Positions 9,536-20,932 are shown, numbered from the stretch's first letter. The stretch is 64,000 bases of DNA from Brettanomyces bruxellensis (GCF_011074885.1 NC_054689.1:1116001-1180000); one strand, 5' to 3'. The notes: generated by a model not told the origin, from the sequence alone. Numbers and translations are program-made.

Positions 9536-9777
9536 TTTGCTTGTTTTCCTGGTTTGCTTTCAACATAACTGAGAGGGTACGACATTTGACTTCTTGTTGT
9601 TGCAACTTTCATGTATAACATATCAAAATGCGACAATTCGCACAGGTCTACAATCTTAAATTTTTTGGCATTAATGTGCACACGTTGTAATTTATCACAT
9701 TTTTTAGATTATTTAATCTACCAATATATATGCAATTAGGAAAGAATGCTTTTGACTATAGAGGCGATGAAATGACC

Positions 9778-10305
9778 TTAAAGTGACTTATTCATAAATT
9801 TCTTTCTACTGAACGCCATCCAAAACTTATTTGGCTTAAGTTCATCCTTACCGTATAACCTTTCAATCAATCTCATTGCAAGCTCCTGCCTGAATTGCGT
9901 AAGATACTGTCTGAAAAAGATAGACTCATTTCTGTCCTTTGGAGCCTGGTACAACGAATTGAGTGGGAAACCGATGTCCCCAGGAATGGCAAAGTCTTCC
10001 GATGCAAGATTCAATAATACCCTGACAGATTCAGACTTTGACATCCGTATATTAAGCTTATTCAAACACTGAGACACAAACAAGATACCATAGATTAATG
10101 TACGGTCCGCTGGACCCTTAATTTGAAAATTCTTGAAGAATGTATTTGCTCTGAATAGATCCAATATCTCATCAATAATATCGTATTCTGAATCACATGG
10201 TAACGAAGGACCTTTAAATTTGGTTTTTAATGGCAAGACGGCAAAGTCTCCCACTTCCCTGGAGTTTGCACCATCAACGAGAAACGTAGAATGGTAGGCT
10301 GGCAT
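9778..10305 (-). CDS. ARC18: Arp2/3 complex subunit ARPC3 (Arc18)
   Basis: Arc18 is the p21/ARPC3 subunit of the Arp2/3 actin-nucleating complex at cortical patches. The 175-residue product (yeast 178) is collinear with the family: it begins MPAYHSTF, has YDIIDEILDLFRANTFFKNF at about 42-61, then the ADRTLIYGILF and QFRQELAMRLIERLYG blocks, and ends FMNKSL. The start is the only sensible ATG and matches the family N-terminus. Confidence 0.96.
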   Translation of the reverse strand: MPAYHSTFLVDGANSREVGDFAVLPLKTKFKGPSLPCDSEYDIIDEILDLFRANTFFKNFQIKGPADRTLIYGILFVSQCLNKLNIRMSKSESVRVLLNLASEDFAIPGDIGFPLNSLYQAPKDRNESIFFRQYLTQFRQELAMRLIERLYGKDELKPNKFWMAFSRKKFMNKSL

Positions 10306-11687
10306 AATGCTATATTAATCACACCAAACGCAATTAAGGAAAAAGAGTATATATGTATATTTATATACTTTAAAATTAAAAACACAACCAACGCCTTACG
10401 TTGCTTTGTGTACATCCAAGTGTTTGACACTACGTTGATACGCTGAGGCTGAGAATAATTACGGACATAGAGTTAATAATAAAAAAAAAGCGAGGAGAAA
10501 AAGACGCGCCACGAGCCACGAGCTTTCGACACTCGACTACAAAAACAACGTGGCGCATATATATACTATTGAAGCATCCTAATTTACACTTCTGGATTGA
10601 AATATATCCATAACTATATTTGAGACTAAATAAATATATTGAACACACATGTAACAATAATATATCAAAAAAACGAAGTGGAGTGCGACAAAGAGAAAAT
10701 AAGCTTGATAGCAATCAAAACAAACGGGAGTGCACCATTACACAATACGAACTACGCATATCCGAGTCTTTCCGAAAAAATACCCCGATAGGTGAATGTG
10801 CAACCAACAACTCTCCCCTTATTTATGGAAAATATGACTAAACTTGAAGTCATCCATCAGTTTGGAATAATTGTACATAATGGAGTAATAACTTAGGATG
10901 CTATTTTAATGGGTGCTGCCGTTATGCTTGATTCTAAGGTACAAATCACACCACCCAAATTATTAAGGGATTGCTCAGAAAATAAGCTTAGGGAAAATAC
11001 TGTTAGGGCTTAAATGATTTAGATATAAGGCTAAAACCTTCTAGTGCCATTTAAGGGAGTATTTTTATTTAATTATATATTTTCATCAATAAATCTAAGC
11101 AATAGCAGAAGGATCAAGACAAATAAATCGAAGCTGATTGCTAACAAGGAGATGCTTCATAACGTACCTGATTCATCCTAAAATCCGCGGAATGAGTTGA
11201 GAAGCCCGCCAGCCTGTCGGCTATCCAAAAATGTGTAAGGGAGAAAAAGGCTTACAGCGAAAAGTAAAATCTTGCAGAACGGTAAAAAAAAAAGTGAGAA
11301 GGAATTGGGAGATAAATATGAATAATTAGGCTAGCAGATTACAAGCAACAATATACCAAAAGTTCAAGCTCTTGATCAGGGCATTTGACCGAAAAGAAAG
11401 ATACTCCATTTGGGAACATAAAAGGTGGAGTCTTTTCTTCTTGGAATTATATCTTTGCTCAAAGTTGCAGCAACGCTTTTACGCACACTTGTTATAAGAG
11501 ATTTAAAATCACCAGGTGTATCAAGACCCACTGAAAACTAAAAGCCCCCGCTGTATAAAGCTACACTTCACAACATCGAGCGGCAAGATACGGAATTGGA
11601 AATTTTGTGAGTATTTGGAGCACCATTTTTTTGCTGTTAAACTGTTATTCATTGAAATCAGCTTAGCGCTCGTTATCTCTTATTACA
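10306..11687 (+). other. 1.4-kb divergent region ARC18 / ROM2
   Basis: This gap holds the ARC18 promoter on one side and a long ROM2 5' region on the other. Short open frames (10430-10714 minus, 10620-10841 plus) lack good starts or recognisable content. A GC-richer patch at about 10500-10555 contains GACGCGCC and GTGGCGC. No RNA gene was recognised. A long upstream region suits a highly regulated signalling gene. Confidence 0.55.
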
Positions 11688-14600
11688 ATGCCTTCGGTTC
11701 AGAAGAATTCCAAATCCTCTCAAGGCTCTAGAAAAGGTACCACATTCCAGAATGAATTTACCGGAATACCTTCGGAGATTCCCCTAGGAAATTTGCCGCC
11801 GCTTCCAAAACCAAGGTTTCAGTATTCAGCTCCGACTGTACCAAAACCTAATCATGTCTACATGAACACTGGTGGAAGCCACTCTCAATATTCCCTACAG
11901 CCATCAACAGTTTCTTCTTCTGCTATACAGCCGAATGATGGAACACAGTCTCTATACAACTTTCCGGCACATGGACCTGATAGGCAGCATGGACACTCAC
12001 AAAATGCTTACCAGGCTCAGCGCGCAAATACAAATGTGGATCCATCTTTATATCAGAGATCTGGCCCTGCCTTCAGAACACTTTCTACTCCAACTACACC
12101 AGTTAATGCAACTTCAGAACCAATAAGACATCGTAAAACTTCTGATGCACTTAACAGAGGGGGAAAGCCATATCAAAGGGTTCGGACACAAGGCGTACAG
12201 ACGTTAAACTCGATATTACAACATCAACCAGTTGGAAAATCACAAGTTTTGAAAAACTCTGGACAACATCTGCCTGGTGTAAAAACTCAGAGGATTCTTT
12301 CTGCACCAGTTAATAGTGGAAATTTCCAACCCCAACAGAATTTCGACTCTCAGCAAGTTCGGCAAAGGCAGCAGCAACAACAGTATAGGGTTACACCTAT
12401 TTCTGAATTTAAGGCGTCACGTGAACCTGTTGTCTTAAAACAGCACCTGCGGCAGGAACAATTTACATCTCAGCGTCCGCAAGCTACGCGTTCTATATCA
12501 TCTAGAAGCACACAACAATACAGACATGAGGGATCTGACATTACACAAAATCTGGGTCCTAGCCGAGTCACATCAGAGAATGTCTACGGTGCCCGATCAA
12601 CTAACGTGCCTTATATCAAACCAGTTTCGCCGATTAAGAGATCAAAGGCAACAACCCACGAACAGTCTTCAAATCAGATCTCTCAACTATATCCATCAGG
12701 AGATGATGAAGCCTCATTAGAACAGAGAGGAAAGTCCGAACTTGCTCAACAGGGGGAGACTTATGTGCCCACACAAAACCACCACCATCATCATCATCAT
12801 CGGAGTCACAGTCACCACCGCCTAGAAAGTTTAAGCAACGGCTTTACACTTTCAATTTCCAACCCATCCGACGAACAACATTCTTCTCCTTCTCAACAAA
12901 ACAGGAGAAGTCCAATATTACGACAATCCTTAAGTTTTCTCCATAAAAACAGAACAGCATCATCTTCATCATTGGCTTCCGAATTCTCGGCTGCTTTGGA
13001 TCTGGGCAAGTATCATTCTTCTGGGAAGGCTGCGACTGCAGGTGGTAGAATCATACCTCAGAGAATAGATGTAAGAGGTTCACAAAAAGATCGAGCATCA
13101 AAATCAAGATCATTTAGCTCAATAACCAGGAGAGTCACGTCTGCCGCTTCGTTTAGAAATTCGGGGGATAAGGAAAGAGTATATTCCACTGGCTCACTAT
13201 CTTCGAGACATTCGTCTAAAGAAATATCGAAGAAGCCCTCAGTTTATCCTGCAATGCTTTCCGAAGTTGCACGAGCTTTCAGAGATAGAATCCAACTTGG
13301 TACACGTTACAAGAATGGACTGGAATATAGAGACGCATTTACAGGTGCGGAAGCTGTTGACATAGTTGCAAGGATTATTCGTACTTCCGATAGAAACCTT
13401 GCTTTGCTACTGGGTCGTTCACTGGACGCCCAAAAATTTTATCACGATGTGACGTATGAACACAGACTAAGGGATTCAACAAACGAAGTGTACCAATTCT
13501 CTGAAGATGTTTTTAGCCCATACGGTGGACACAATTCATTTAACCGGCAAAACTCGATGTCAAGCAATAATTATACTGATACCGATGGCCGTGCTATGAT
13601 ACCTCCTAGCTATTCTGGAAATGATCTTGCTAACAGGACATCGGATTATATTGGTGTGAATGGCGTTTTCACACTATTGACTGAATGCTACTCACCAACT
13701 TGTTCCCGTGATAATTTATGTTATAGTATAGCCTGCCCAAGACGTTTGGAACAGCAGGCTCGACTTAGTATGAAATCAGGATCATTGACTAGAAGTGACT
13801 CGCGGCTTTCTTTGAACCAGGATGATCATAAACCTTATTGGCAGTTAACTGTTCCAAAATCACTTCTGGATTCTCTTGATAAAAAGGAAATCAAAAGACA
13901 GGAATGCATTTTTGAAACTATATACTCTGAGAGGGATTTTGTGAAGGATCTGGAATATCTTCGGGAATTTTGGATTAGGCCACTTTCTGAAACAAAAATT
14001 ATCAGACAGAGTGAGAGAGATCATTTTGTTAAGACAGTATTTTATGGTATAAACGAGATTTGGGAAATCAATTCAAAGTTTGCCGAGGCATTGACAAAAC
14101 GTCAACAGGAAGATCACGTAGTTAAGGAAGTCGGTGATATTTTCTTGGAATTTATTCCAAGATTTGAGCCTTTTATTAAATATGGAGCAGGTCAAGTTAT
14201 GGGAAGATATGAATTTGATAGGCAGAAGAGGCACAATCCATTTTTTGTCAGATTTATAGAAGATACATCCAACAGGGCTGAATCAAGAAGGCTAGATGTT
14301 TCATCGTATTTATCAAAACCAACGACAAGGCCTGCAAGATATCCTTTACTTTTAAGGAGTATCAGAAATCACACAGCTCCAGATTCAAAGGATTATGAAA
14401 ATTTAGGTAAGGCGATGGAGATGCTTGAAAAAATGCTTAAGAGAATTAATTTTGAAACAGGTAAGGCCTCAGATAGATTGAATCTGTTTTTATTGAAACA
14501 GAAGTTAGTGTTCCGGCCAGGTGAGTTGGTTGATCTTAAACTTACGGCTGAGAACAGAAAACTTCTTTATCAATGCACTTTGAAGAAGAAAAATGCCGCG

Positions 14601-16013
14601 GAGAAGGACAAGGCAGGAGAAATACAGGCCTATCTATTTGATCATGCTCTTCTGCTAGTTAAGGTCAAGGTAATTAACAAACGGGAAGTTTATCGCGTGT
14701 ACCAAAGGCCCATGCCCATTCCTTTGATGTTCCTATCCTTGAATGAAGAAGCACCTACTTTGAGGATGATAAAACGAGCGGCATCTACGGGAACTTCATC
14801 TGGTTCTACTACTACAATGTTAGGAAGAAGTCAACTTCCGCCCGGTAACTTCCAATTAGCATCAACTGCCGCAAAATCTCCAATATCATTCACTTATATT
14901 GGAAGAAATGGCTATAAGCTGACTTTATATGCAACACCTGCGATTCAGAGAATGCTTGTGGAAAAGATTGAAACTCAGTCAAAGAAGATGATTGAGGACA
15001 ACGATGTGTTTACATTGACACCATTAAATTCGAACTACTTTGATGCAAATAACAAGATCAATTGCGTTGTACCATTTGATGGAGGAAGGAAGTTGCTTTA
15101 TGGCACCGATTCTGGTATATATATTAGCGATGTCATAACTAACAGCGGTCACAGAACTGTTTCGAAGCCAACAAGGATTATCAGCAAAATTAATATAATA
15201 CAAGCAGACATTTTAGGAGAGTATCAAGTATTGCTTGCATTAAGTGACAAAAAGCTATTCTACTGGCCGCTTGACGTTTTGAGAGGAGGAGACGCAAATA
15301 AAAATGCCAAGATTGGCAAGGAGCTTATGAGTCATGTATCATTCTTCAAAATCGGCGTTTGCTCCGGTCGAATGCTTGTTTGTGCGGCTAAATCGTCCTC
15401 TAATATGATTAGGGTATTTGAGCCAATTGATCCAATTAATCAGAGGCGACAGAAGAAAAAGTTTAGGTCAGAAACTAAAGATGTCAACTTTGGATCGGAG
15501 CCCGTTTCGGTGAATTTCTTGAAGACAAAGCTGTGTGTTGGATGTTCCAGGGGCTTTGAAATTGTTTCTTTGGATAATAATGTGATGGAACAACTTTTGG
15601 ATCCTGCCGATACATCGCTGGACTTTGCAATTGGAAGAGAAGGCTTGAAGCCACTTGAAATTGATCGAATAAACTCGGACTTTCTTCTTTCCTATTCATC
15701 TTTCTCATTCTTTATTAATCATAATGGTTGGAGATCACGTCCAAAGTGGATTATTCACTGGGAAGGTGTTCCTCACGCTTTTGCACTTTGGTATCCGTAC
15801 CTTCTTGCATTTGATAATAACATGATCGAGATCAGACACGTTGAGACAGGTGATCTTCTCAGAGTTATAGTTGCAGAAAACATCAGGTTTTTACACTCGT
15901 CATCACAAGAGATTCTATATGCTTACGAGGATGAAAGAGGCTATGATGTTGTTGCATCCTTAGATTTCTGGGACAAGACGGTGAAGAATAACATTGCTTT
16001 AGCAAGCAAATAA
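11688..16013 (+). CDS. ROM2: Rho1 guanine nucleotide exchange factor Rom1/Rom2
   Basis: This is a RhoGEF that activates Rho1 at the plasma membrane for cell-wall integrity and actin polarity. The 1441-residue protein has the full Rom1/2 layout. A long disordered S/Q/R-rich N-terminus spans about 1-515. A DEP domain (about 523-605) starts near LSEVARAFRDRI. A DH domain (about 735-930) starts near KRQECIFETIYSERDF and holds KPTTRPARYPLLL. A PH-like region covers about 960-1120, and a C-terminal CNH domain covers about 1150-1430. A run of seven histidines followed by RSHSHH sits near residues 364-377. Yeast Rom2 is 1356 residues. The next gene, KOG1, lies downstream in the same direction. Confidence 0.95.
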   Translation: MPSVQKNSKSSQGSRKGTTFQNEFTGIPSEIPLGNLPPLPKPRFQYSAPTVPKPNHVYMNTGGSHSQYSLQPSTVSSSAIQPNDGTQSLYNFPAHGPDRQHGHSQNAYQAQRANTNVDPSLYQRSGPAFRTLSTPTTPVNATSEPIRHRKTSDALNRGGKPYQRVRTQGVQTLNSILQHQPVGKSQVLKNSGQHLPGVKTQRILSAPVNSGNFQPQQNFDSQQVRQRQQQQQYRVTPISEFKASREPVVLKQHLRQEQFTSQRPQATRSISSRSTQQYRHEGSDITQNLGPSRVTSENVYGARSTNVPYIKPVSPIKRSKATTHEQSSNQISQLYPSGDDEASLEQRGKSELAQQGETYVPTQNHHHHHHHRSHSHHRLESLSNGFTLSISNPSDEQHSSPSQQNRRSPILRQSLSFLHKNRTASSSSLASEFSAALDLGKYHSSGKAATAGGRIIPQRIDVRGSQKDRASKSRSFSSITRRVTSAASFRNSGDKERVYSTGSLSSRHSSKEISKKPSVYPAMLSEVARAFRDRIQLGTRYKNGLEYRDAFTGAEAVDIVARIIRTSDRNLALLLGRSLDAQKFYHDVTYEHRLRDSTNEVYQFSEDVFSPYGGHNSFNRQNSMSSNNYTDTDGRAMIPPSYSGNDLANRTSDYIGVNGVFTLLTECYSPTCSRDNLCYSIACPRRLEQQARLSMKSGSLTRSDSRLSLNQDDHKPYWQLTVPKSLLDSLDKKEIKRQECIFETIYSERDFVKDLEYLREFWIRPLSETKIIRQSERDHFVKTVFYGINEIWEINSKFAEALTKRQQEDHVVKEVGDIFLEFIPRFEPFIKYGAGQVMGRYEFDRQKRHNPFFVRFIEDTSNRAESRRLDVSSYLSKPTTRPARYPLLLRSIRNHTAPDSKDYENLGKAMEMLEKMLKRINFETGKASDRLNLFLLKQKLVFRPGELVDLKLTAENRKLLYQCTLKKKNAAEKDKAGEIQAYLFDHALLLVKVKVINKREVYRVYQRPMPIPLMFLSLNEEAPTLRMIKRAASTGTSSGSTTTMLGRSQLPPGNFQLASTAAKSPISFTYIGRNGYKLTLYATPAIQRMLVEKIETQSKKMIEDNDVFTLTPLNSNYFDANNKINCVVPFDGGRKLLYGTDSGIYISDVITNSGHRTVSKPTRIISKINIIQADILGEYQVLLALSDKKLFYWPLDVLRGGDANKNAKIGKELMSHVSFFKIGVCSGRMLVCAAKSSSNMIRVFEPIDPINQRRQKKKFRSETKDVNFGSEPVSVNFLKTKLCVGCSRGFEIVSLDNNVMEQLLDPADTSLDFAIGREGLKPLEIDRINSDFLLSYSSFSFFINHNGWRSRPKWIIHWEGVPHAFALWYPYLLAFDNNMIEIRHVETGDLLRVIVAENIRFLHSSSQEILYAYEDERGYDVVASLDFWDKTVKNNIALASK

Positions 16014-16469
16014 ACTTTTGGGATTCATATTGAATTAATGCAATGAATAATTTTTTTTATCTGTTCTTTCATATTTTTTCAGGATTTGTATTATTTTGAC
16101 TGAATATATTAATAGGTTTACAAGATACAAATTATGGTAAGTACCCTACATAAATAGGGCACATTTGATACTAATTGTACCCTCTTCATATAAATATGTT
16201 GTATATTTGTGTAAAAGCTGCTTCATTTTTAGTTTATTTTTTTTGCGCGCTTTTCTTATTTTATTGTATTCTGCAGAACCTTTTCTTATCTGACCAGAAG
16301 CTTTCGTTATTTCCTATTTAAACGCCAGAATAGGTACACTTTATTAGAGACTAACGGCGAAATCAAAAAATAGTCAATTGTAGAGTGCTTTATCGATCGC
16401 TGGAAGCTGCACTTTTTTTTCAACTCAACTTGAAAGGTTCGAAGAAATAAACCACGCACTGTCTACAGC
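16014..16469 (+). other. Intergenic ROM2-KOG1
   Basis: This is 456 bp of AT-rich sequence with poly-T tracts and a GCGCGC hexamer near 16246. It should carry the ROM2 terminator and the KOG1 promoter. Nothing else was recognised. Confidence 0.55.
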
Positions 16470-19400
16470 ATGCCAACGTCCGAACTTCGACATGGCTTGT
16501 TAAACGATCAATCGTTTTTGAATAATCTCCAGTCTCATTACTTTTCTCATTATGATTTGAAACGAAATACGACTGGTGCAAATATTTCCCCAGAGGACAC
16601 CAAACATAAAATTCCCGACTGGAAATCGCAAGGAAACAACAAAAAAACCACAACAGCTGCATTAGTTATGTGCTTGAACTTGGGAATTCCACCTCCGGAC
16701 ATAATTCGTCCACAGGAATGCCCATTTTTGGAGTCTTTTGTTAATCCAAATGCCTATTCGGATCCGAAGAAAGCCCTTCAGGCGATTGGTAGAAATCTTC
16801 AACTTAATTTTGAATCAATATCTTCAAGAACAAAATATAAACAGTCATTAGACCCATCTGTCGAGGATATAAAGCGATTATGCACCACATTACGTCGAAA
16901 TGCAAAAGATGAACGTATTCTATTTTATTACAATGGCCATGGAGTTCCTCAACCCACTCAAAGCGGAGAGATATGGGTCTTTAACAGAGGCTATACCCAA
17001 TACATACCTGTCAGCTTATACGATTTACAAAATTGGATTGGTGCACCCTGCATTTTTGTAATTGATACTTCAGCTGCTGGTAATGTTATTGAAAACAACA
17101 AAAAGTTTATTCAAAAGAGAATTGATGATGAAGCAAACCATCATGGAGACCCTGCTGCCCCTTCTTCGGTGAGTTCATATATAGAATCACTGCAACTTGG
17201 AGCTTGCGGATCAAAAGAGATCTTACCGATGAATCCGGATTTACCTGCAGATTTCTTTACTTGTTGTCTAACTTCCCCGATTGAAATGAGTGTTAAGTGG
17301 TTCGTACTATCTTCACCACTACGGAAAGAAGGTAATTATGATATTTTAAAAGACAGTGAAGGACAGATAGAGATTCCAGGAAGACTTACTGATAGAAGAA
17401 CACCATTGGGAGAGCTCAATTGGATATTTATTGCTGTGACGGATACAATTGCTTGGACGTCATTACCACGACCATTGTTCAAAAAGCTCTTTAGGCAGGA
17501 TTTAATGGTGGCTGCACTTTTCAGAAACTTTCTTCTTGCAAAGAAAATTATGCCACTGGCTGGATGCCATCCTGTTTCTGATCCACCACTGCCTAATGTT
17601 AATGATCATCCAATGTGGGATTCTTGGGAGTTAGCAATTGATGAGGTATTGGGTCAGCTTGTCAGGCAAAAGAAGGTGGAAAAGCCAAAGCCAAATCTTT
17701 CCGATATTCCTCAACTACAGTCGGTAGATTCAGAATCGACACATCACCACACCCGTCAGAATCAGCAGAATAATCACCAAAACACTTCACAGAGAGGTAG
17801 AACCGGCGGGAAACAAGCAAACGGTCAACAAAGAAATATTTCAACATCTTCTACACCTCTCAAAGGCCAAATGATTTCCTCTGCTTCTCAGATTAAGAAG
17901 TTGATTACGTATCAACATTCTTCTTTCTTTGAGCAACATCTTACGGCTTTTGAAATATGGCTTCGATATGGATCGAGTTCGAAGAAACCTCCACAACAGT
18001 TACCTATAGTTCTTCAGGTCTTGTTATCTCAGGCACATAGACTACGTGCATTACATCTACTATCACAATTTTTGGATTTGGGTCCATGGGCTGTGTATCT
18101 TGCGTTAAGTATCGGAATCTTTCCATATATTTTAAGACTTTTACAAAGCCCTTCCTCTGAACTTAAGCCAATTTTGACATTTATTTGGGCTAGGATTATG
18201 TCGGTCGACTATAGGAATACCCAACAAGAACTTTTTAAAGACAGAAGATACAATTATTTTGTTCAGATATTTACAACACAAGCTCCACATACATTTGTCG
18301 ATAGTTCATATGCTAACGGAAACATACATGACGTTGTTGGCAGCAAGTTAACATTCGACGACCAAAAAGCAATGAGTGCATTCGTTTTGGCATGCTTTGT
18401 TCGTGGATTCGAGAACGGTCAAAAAGTTTGTCTCTCCGTTGAGCTAGTAAAAACATGCATATATTATATAGAAACATCTGAGAGCCCATTATTGAGACAG
18501 TGGAGTGCTATGCTTATTGCTGAGTTGGTGGATGGGAGGGCCGAAGCAGCCGCAGTGTTTATGAAGAGCAGGTTGACAACCAGATTATTGAGGTTTATAG
18601 ATGATCCAATTCCCGAAGTTCGTGCTGCCATTGTGAATGCTCTTGCAAATTTCATTCTCTTTGTTAGCATCCAGGATGAGGTAGATAATTCTTATATCAC
18701 ATTGCAGGAAGAATTGAATGAGCAAGAACTACAAATTGCCGTCAAAGTTCTTTCGCTAATAAATGAGGGGTCGCCCTTAATTAGACGAGAGATGAACTGC
18801 TTCTTTAGTCGCTTTGTCGTTAAGTACATCGAGTTCTTTGTTATTTGTGCATTTTTTCAATTAGAGGAAGAAATCACTCTTATGGACAATCCATCTATTA
18901 TTGACGAGGTGAGAAGAAAATCTCCTGCATATGGTTCAATTTTTTCTTCAATATGGAAAGCTTTACTTATATCAAGCGAGGACCCTCATGATGAAGTGCG
19001 CGATTATGCGGAACAAATTGTGGACTATATCGTATGGAAGTTGAATGAAAGCCCATTGGAGGATGCTGTCAGAGGAATGGAAAGCTATATTTTCCACAAA
19101 AAAGCAAGCATCAATGTAAATGGCGTTCTTTCATCAAATGCCAGTGATATTGCCTCCTCAATAATTCACATCCAGTCACCGAAACTTTCAACTTCCCAAA
19201 GGGATGTCGAAAACAGAAGGATCCAGTCGATGACAGTGCTTCCTCACAATAACGGTCAAACCGATTTGAAACTCCGGCGTACTGCGTCAACAATTTCAAA
19301 TTCAACCATAGGGAAATCGATTTTAGCAAAAGCTGCAGGTTGGATTAAAAATATGAAGATATCAGAAGAGATTGACGGTGATGATTCTTCAAGTATTTTC

Positions 19401-20699
19401 AAACTTCCGCTTTCCCAGCAACCAGATACAATTCCTTATGGAAGCCTGCCAAAACCCACGACACCGAGGTTTCATCCTGGAAACGAGATGAATGGAAAAC
19501 CCGAATTACCACTGAAGAGCCAGTTTTTTGAGTATAGTTGTGAATATTTCCAGGAACCTCAATTAGGAAAGAAGGATTCGGATGAACCAGGAAGCGAGGA
19601 ATATACAAAAAGACTTTGGCGGAGAAACAGAAATGAAGCGATAATATCAGAAACTCAGCCACAAAAGGAAATGGCTTTAAGAGGCGATTGGACTAATGTT
19701 GTCGCAAACTTAAACAATAAAACTCAACCTAAAATTGTCAAATTTATGCAGTTTGAGAATTGGTTAGTTTCAACAGATGAAAGAGATACCGTTACAACCT
19801 TCGACTGGGAAAAACAAGAGGAGTTATCAAAATTTTCCAATGGTAATCCTTTCGGGACTAAAATATCCGACGTTAAATTTTTGAATGAAGATGACATCCC
19901 TCTTTTATTAACTTGTTCCAGTGATGGCGTTGTGAGAATATACAAAAACTTTGATGATATTTCAAAATACAAACTCATTACCGCATGGAGAGCCCTTACA
20001 GATATGATTTTGACACCTCGGTCTGTTGGCCTTATTTCTGAATGGCAACAAAGTCGTGGTACACTTATGGTTACGGGTGATGTAAAGGTAATAAAATTAT
20101 GGGATGCTCCTAGGGAGAAATGTGTGGAGGAGATTCCATTGAGATCCACATCACAAATTACTTCTCTTACGTCAGACCAAGTTAGTGGTGATATATTTGT
20201 CGGCGGGTTCAGGGATGGTACTATAAGAGTTTACGATCGGAGGGTTGAAGCAAGGGAGTCAATGGTGAAGCTCTACAAGCCGAAGTCTCGTACTGGAATT
20301 TCTTCCATAAAAAGTATACATATGCAGAGGGGTGGGATGAGAGAACTAGCCTCTGGAGCATCAAACGGATTTGTGAAATTATGGGACATTCGAATGAACG
20401 ATCCAATATTAAGCTTCAGGGCTTTTAATAAGACGATGACCACTTCTATTATCCATGAACATGCACCGGTGATAGCCTGTGCCTCAAAAAAGATAAATAT
20501 TTACAGCACAGCAGGGCAACTTCTAAACAGTATAAATAATACTGGCTTTATGAATCAACTTAATGAGACTGCTGGAAACAACAGTTATATCAACTGCTTG
20601 GCGTTACATCCTCATAGAATGATGCTAGCAAAAGGTCAAAATCAGAGTTCTAATATCTCCGTCTATCAATGCATGGACAATTCTGATTCTGAATATTGA
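16470..20699 (+). CDS. KOG1: TORC1 subunit Kog1 (Raptor)
   Basis: Kog1/Raptor is the scaffold that recruits substrates to TOR kinase at the vacuole. The 1409-residue product (yeast 1557) opens its Raptor N-terminal caspase-like domain at the MCLNLGIPPPDI block (about residue 67). DERILFYYNGHGVPQPT and PCIFVIDTSAAGN follow. Armadillo/HEAT-like helices occupy about 480-900. Seven WD40 blades fill about 1080-1400, with motifs such as VKLWDIR. A Q/N/H-rich low-complexity insert lies near 420-465. The ATG at 16470 is the natural start. Identification is firm. Confidence 0.96.
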   Translation: MPTSELRHGLLNDQSFLNNLQSHYFSHYDLKRNTTGANISPEDTKHKIPDWKSQGNNKKTTTAALVMCLNLGIPPPDIIRPQECPFLESFVNPNAYSDPKKALQAIGRNLQLNFESISSRTKYKQSLDPSVEDIKRLCTTLRRNAKDERILFYYNGHGVPQPTQSGEIWVFNRGYTQYIPVSLYDLQNWIGAPCIFVIDTSAAGNVIENNKKFIQKRIDDEANHHGDPAAPSSVSSYIESLQLGACGSKEILPMNPDLPADFFTCCLTSPIEMSVKWFVLSSPLRKEGNYDILKDSEGQIEIPGRLTDRRTPLGELNWIFIAVTDTIAWTSLPRPLFKKLFRQDLMVAALFRNFLLAKKIMPLAGCHPVSDPPLPNVNDHPMWDSWELAIDEVLGQLVRQKKVEKPKPNLSDIPQLQSVDSESTHHHTRQNQQNNHQNTSQRGRTGGKQANGQQRNISTSSTPLKGQMISSASQIKKLITYQHSSFFEQHLTAFEIWLRYGSSSKKPPQQLPIVLQVLLSQAHRLRALHLLSQFLDLGPWAVYLALSIGIFPYILRLLQSPSSELKPILTFIWARIMSVDYRNTQQELFKDRRYNYFVQIFTTQAPHTFVDSSYANGNIHDVVGSKLTFDDQKAMSAFVLACFVRGFENGQKVCLSVELVKTCIYYIETSESPLLRQWSAMLIAELVDGRAEAAAVFMKSRLTTRLLRFIDDPIPEVRAAIVNALANFILFVSIQDEVDNSYITLQEELNEQELQIAVKVLSLINEGSPLIRREMNCFFSRFVVKYIEFFVICAFFQLEEEITLMDNPSIIDEVRRKSPAYGSIFSSIWKALLISSEDPHDEVRDYAEQIVDYIVWKLNESPLEDAVRGMESYIFHKKASINVNGVLSSNASDIASSIIHIQSPKLSTSQRDVENRRIQSMTVLPHNNGQTDLKLRRTASTISNSTIGKSILAKAAGWIKNMKISEEIDGDDSSSIFKLPLSQQPDTIPYGSLPKPTTPRFHPGNEMNGKPELPLKSQFFEYSCEYFQEPQLGKKDSDEPGSEEYTKRLWRRNRNEAIISETQPQKEMALRGDWTNVVANLNNKTQPKIVKFMQFENWLVSTDERDTVTTFDWEKQEELSKFSNGNPFGTKISDVKFLNEDDIPLLLTCSSDGVVRIYKNFDDISKYKLITAWRALTDMILTPRSVGLISEWQQSRGTLMVTGDVKVIKLWDAPREKCVEEIPLRSTSQITSLTSDQVSGDIFVGGFRDGTIRVYDRRVEARESMVKLYKPKSRTGISSIKSIHMQRGGMRELASGASNGFVKLWDIRMNDPILSFRAFNKTMTTSIIHEHAPVIACASKKINIYSTAGQLLNSINNTGFMNQLNETAGNNSYINCLALHPHRMMLAKGQNQSSNISVYQCMDNSDSEY

Positions 20700-20914
20700 G
20701 TGTGCTTATAGAATTAATAAAACATACCTTTTTGATATAGAAATTTCTTACATAATATTGATAAACAGTATATTAAACTTTTAAATAATAATATATTATT
20801 AATGAGTATTTTCTGGTGATTGAAGATGACTGAAAAGAAGTGGGGTATTTCCCTTAAATTTTTTAGAACCAAATGGTTACGCCCAAGTTCCAGATGATTA
20901 TGTAATGCAAAAGC

Positions 20915-20922
20915 TTACGTAA
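20915..20922 (+). promoter_or_regulatory. TTACGTAA bZIP (Yap/CREB-type) site
   Basis: The palindrome TTACGTAA is followed by TGC, and a related TTATGTAATGC lies 15 bp upstream. Yap-family oxidative-stress factors bind TTACGTAA/TTACTAA in yeasts. It lies about 270 bp before the pirin ATG. Pirins are often stress-linked, so stress control is a reasonable inference. Confidence 0.45.
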
Positions 20923-20932
20923 TGCTTTTCAA

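Noticed and set aside
10430..10841. Overlapping short frames on both strands in the ARC18-ROM2 gap
   Set aside because: Poor starts, overlapping each other, no family features.
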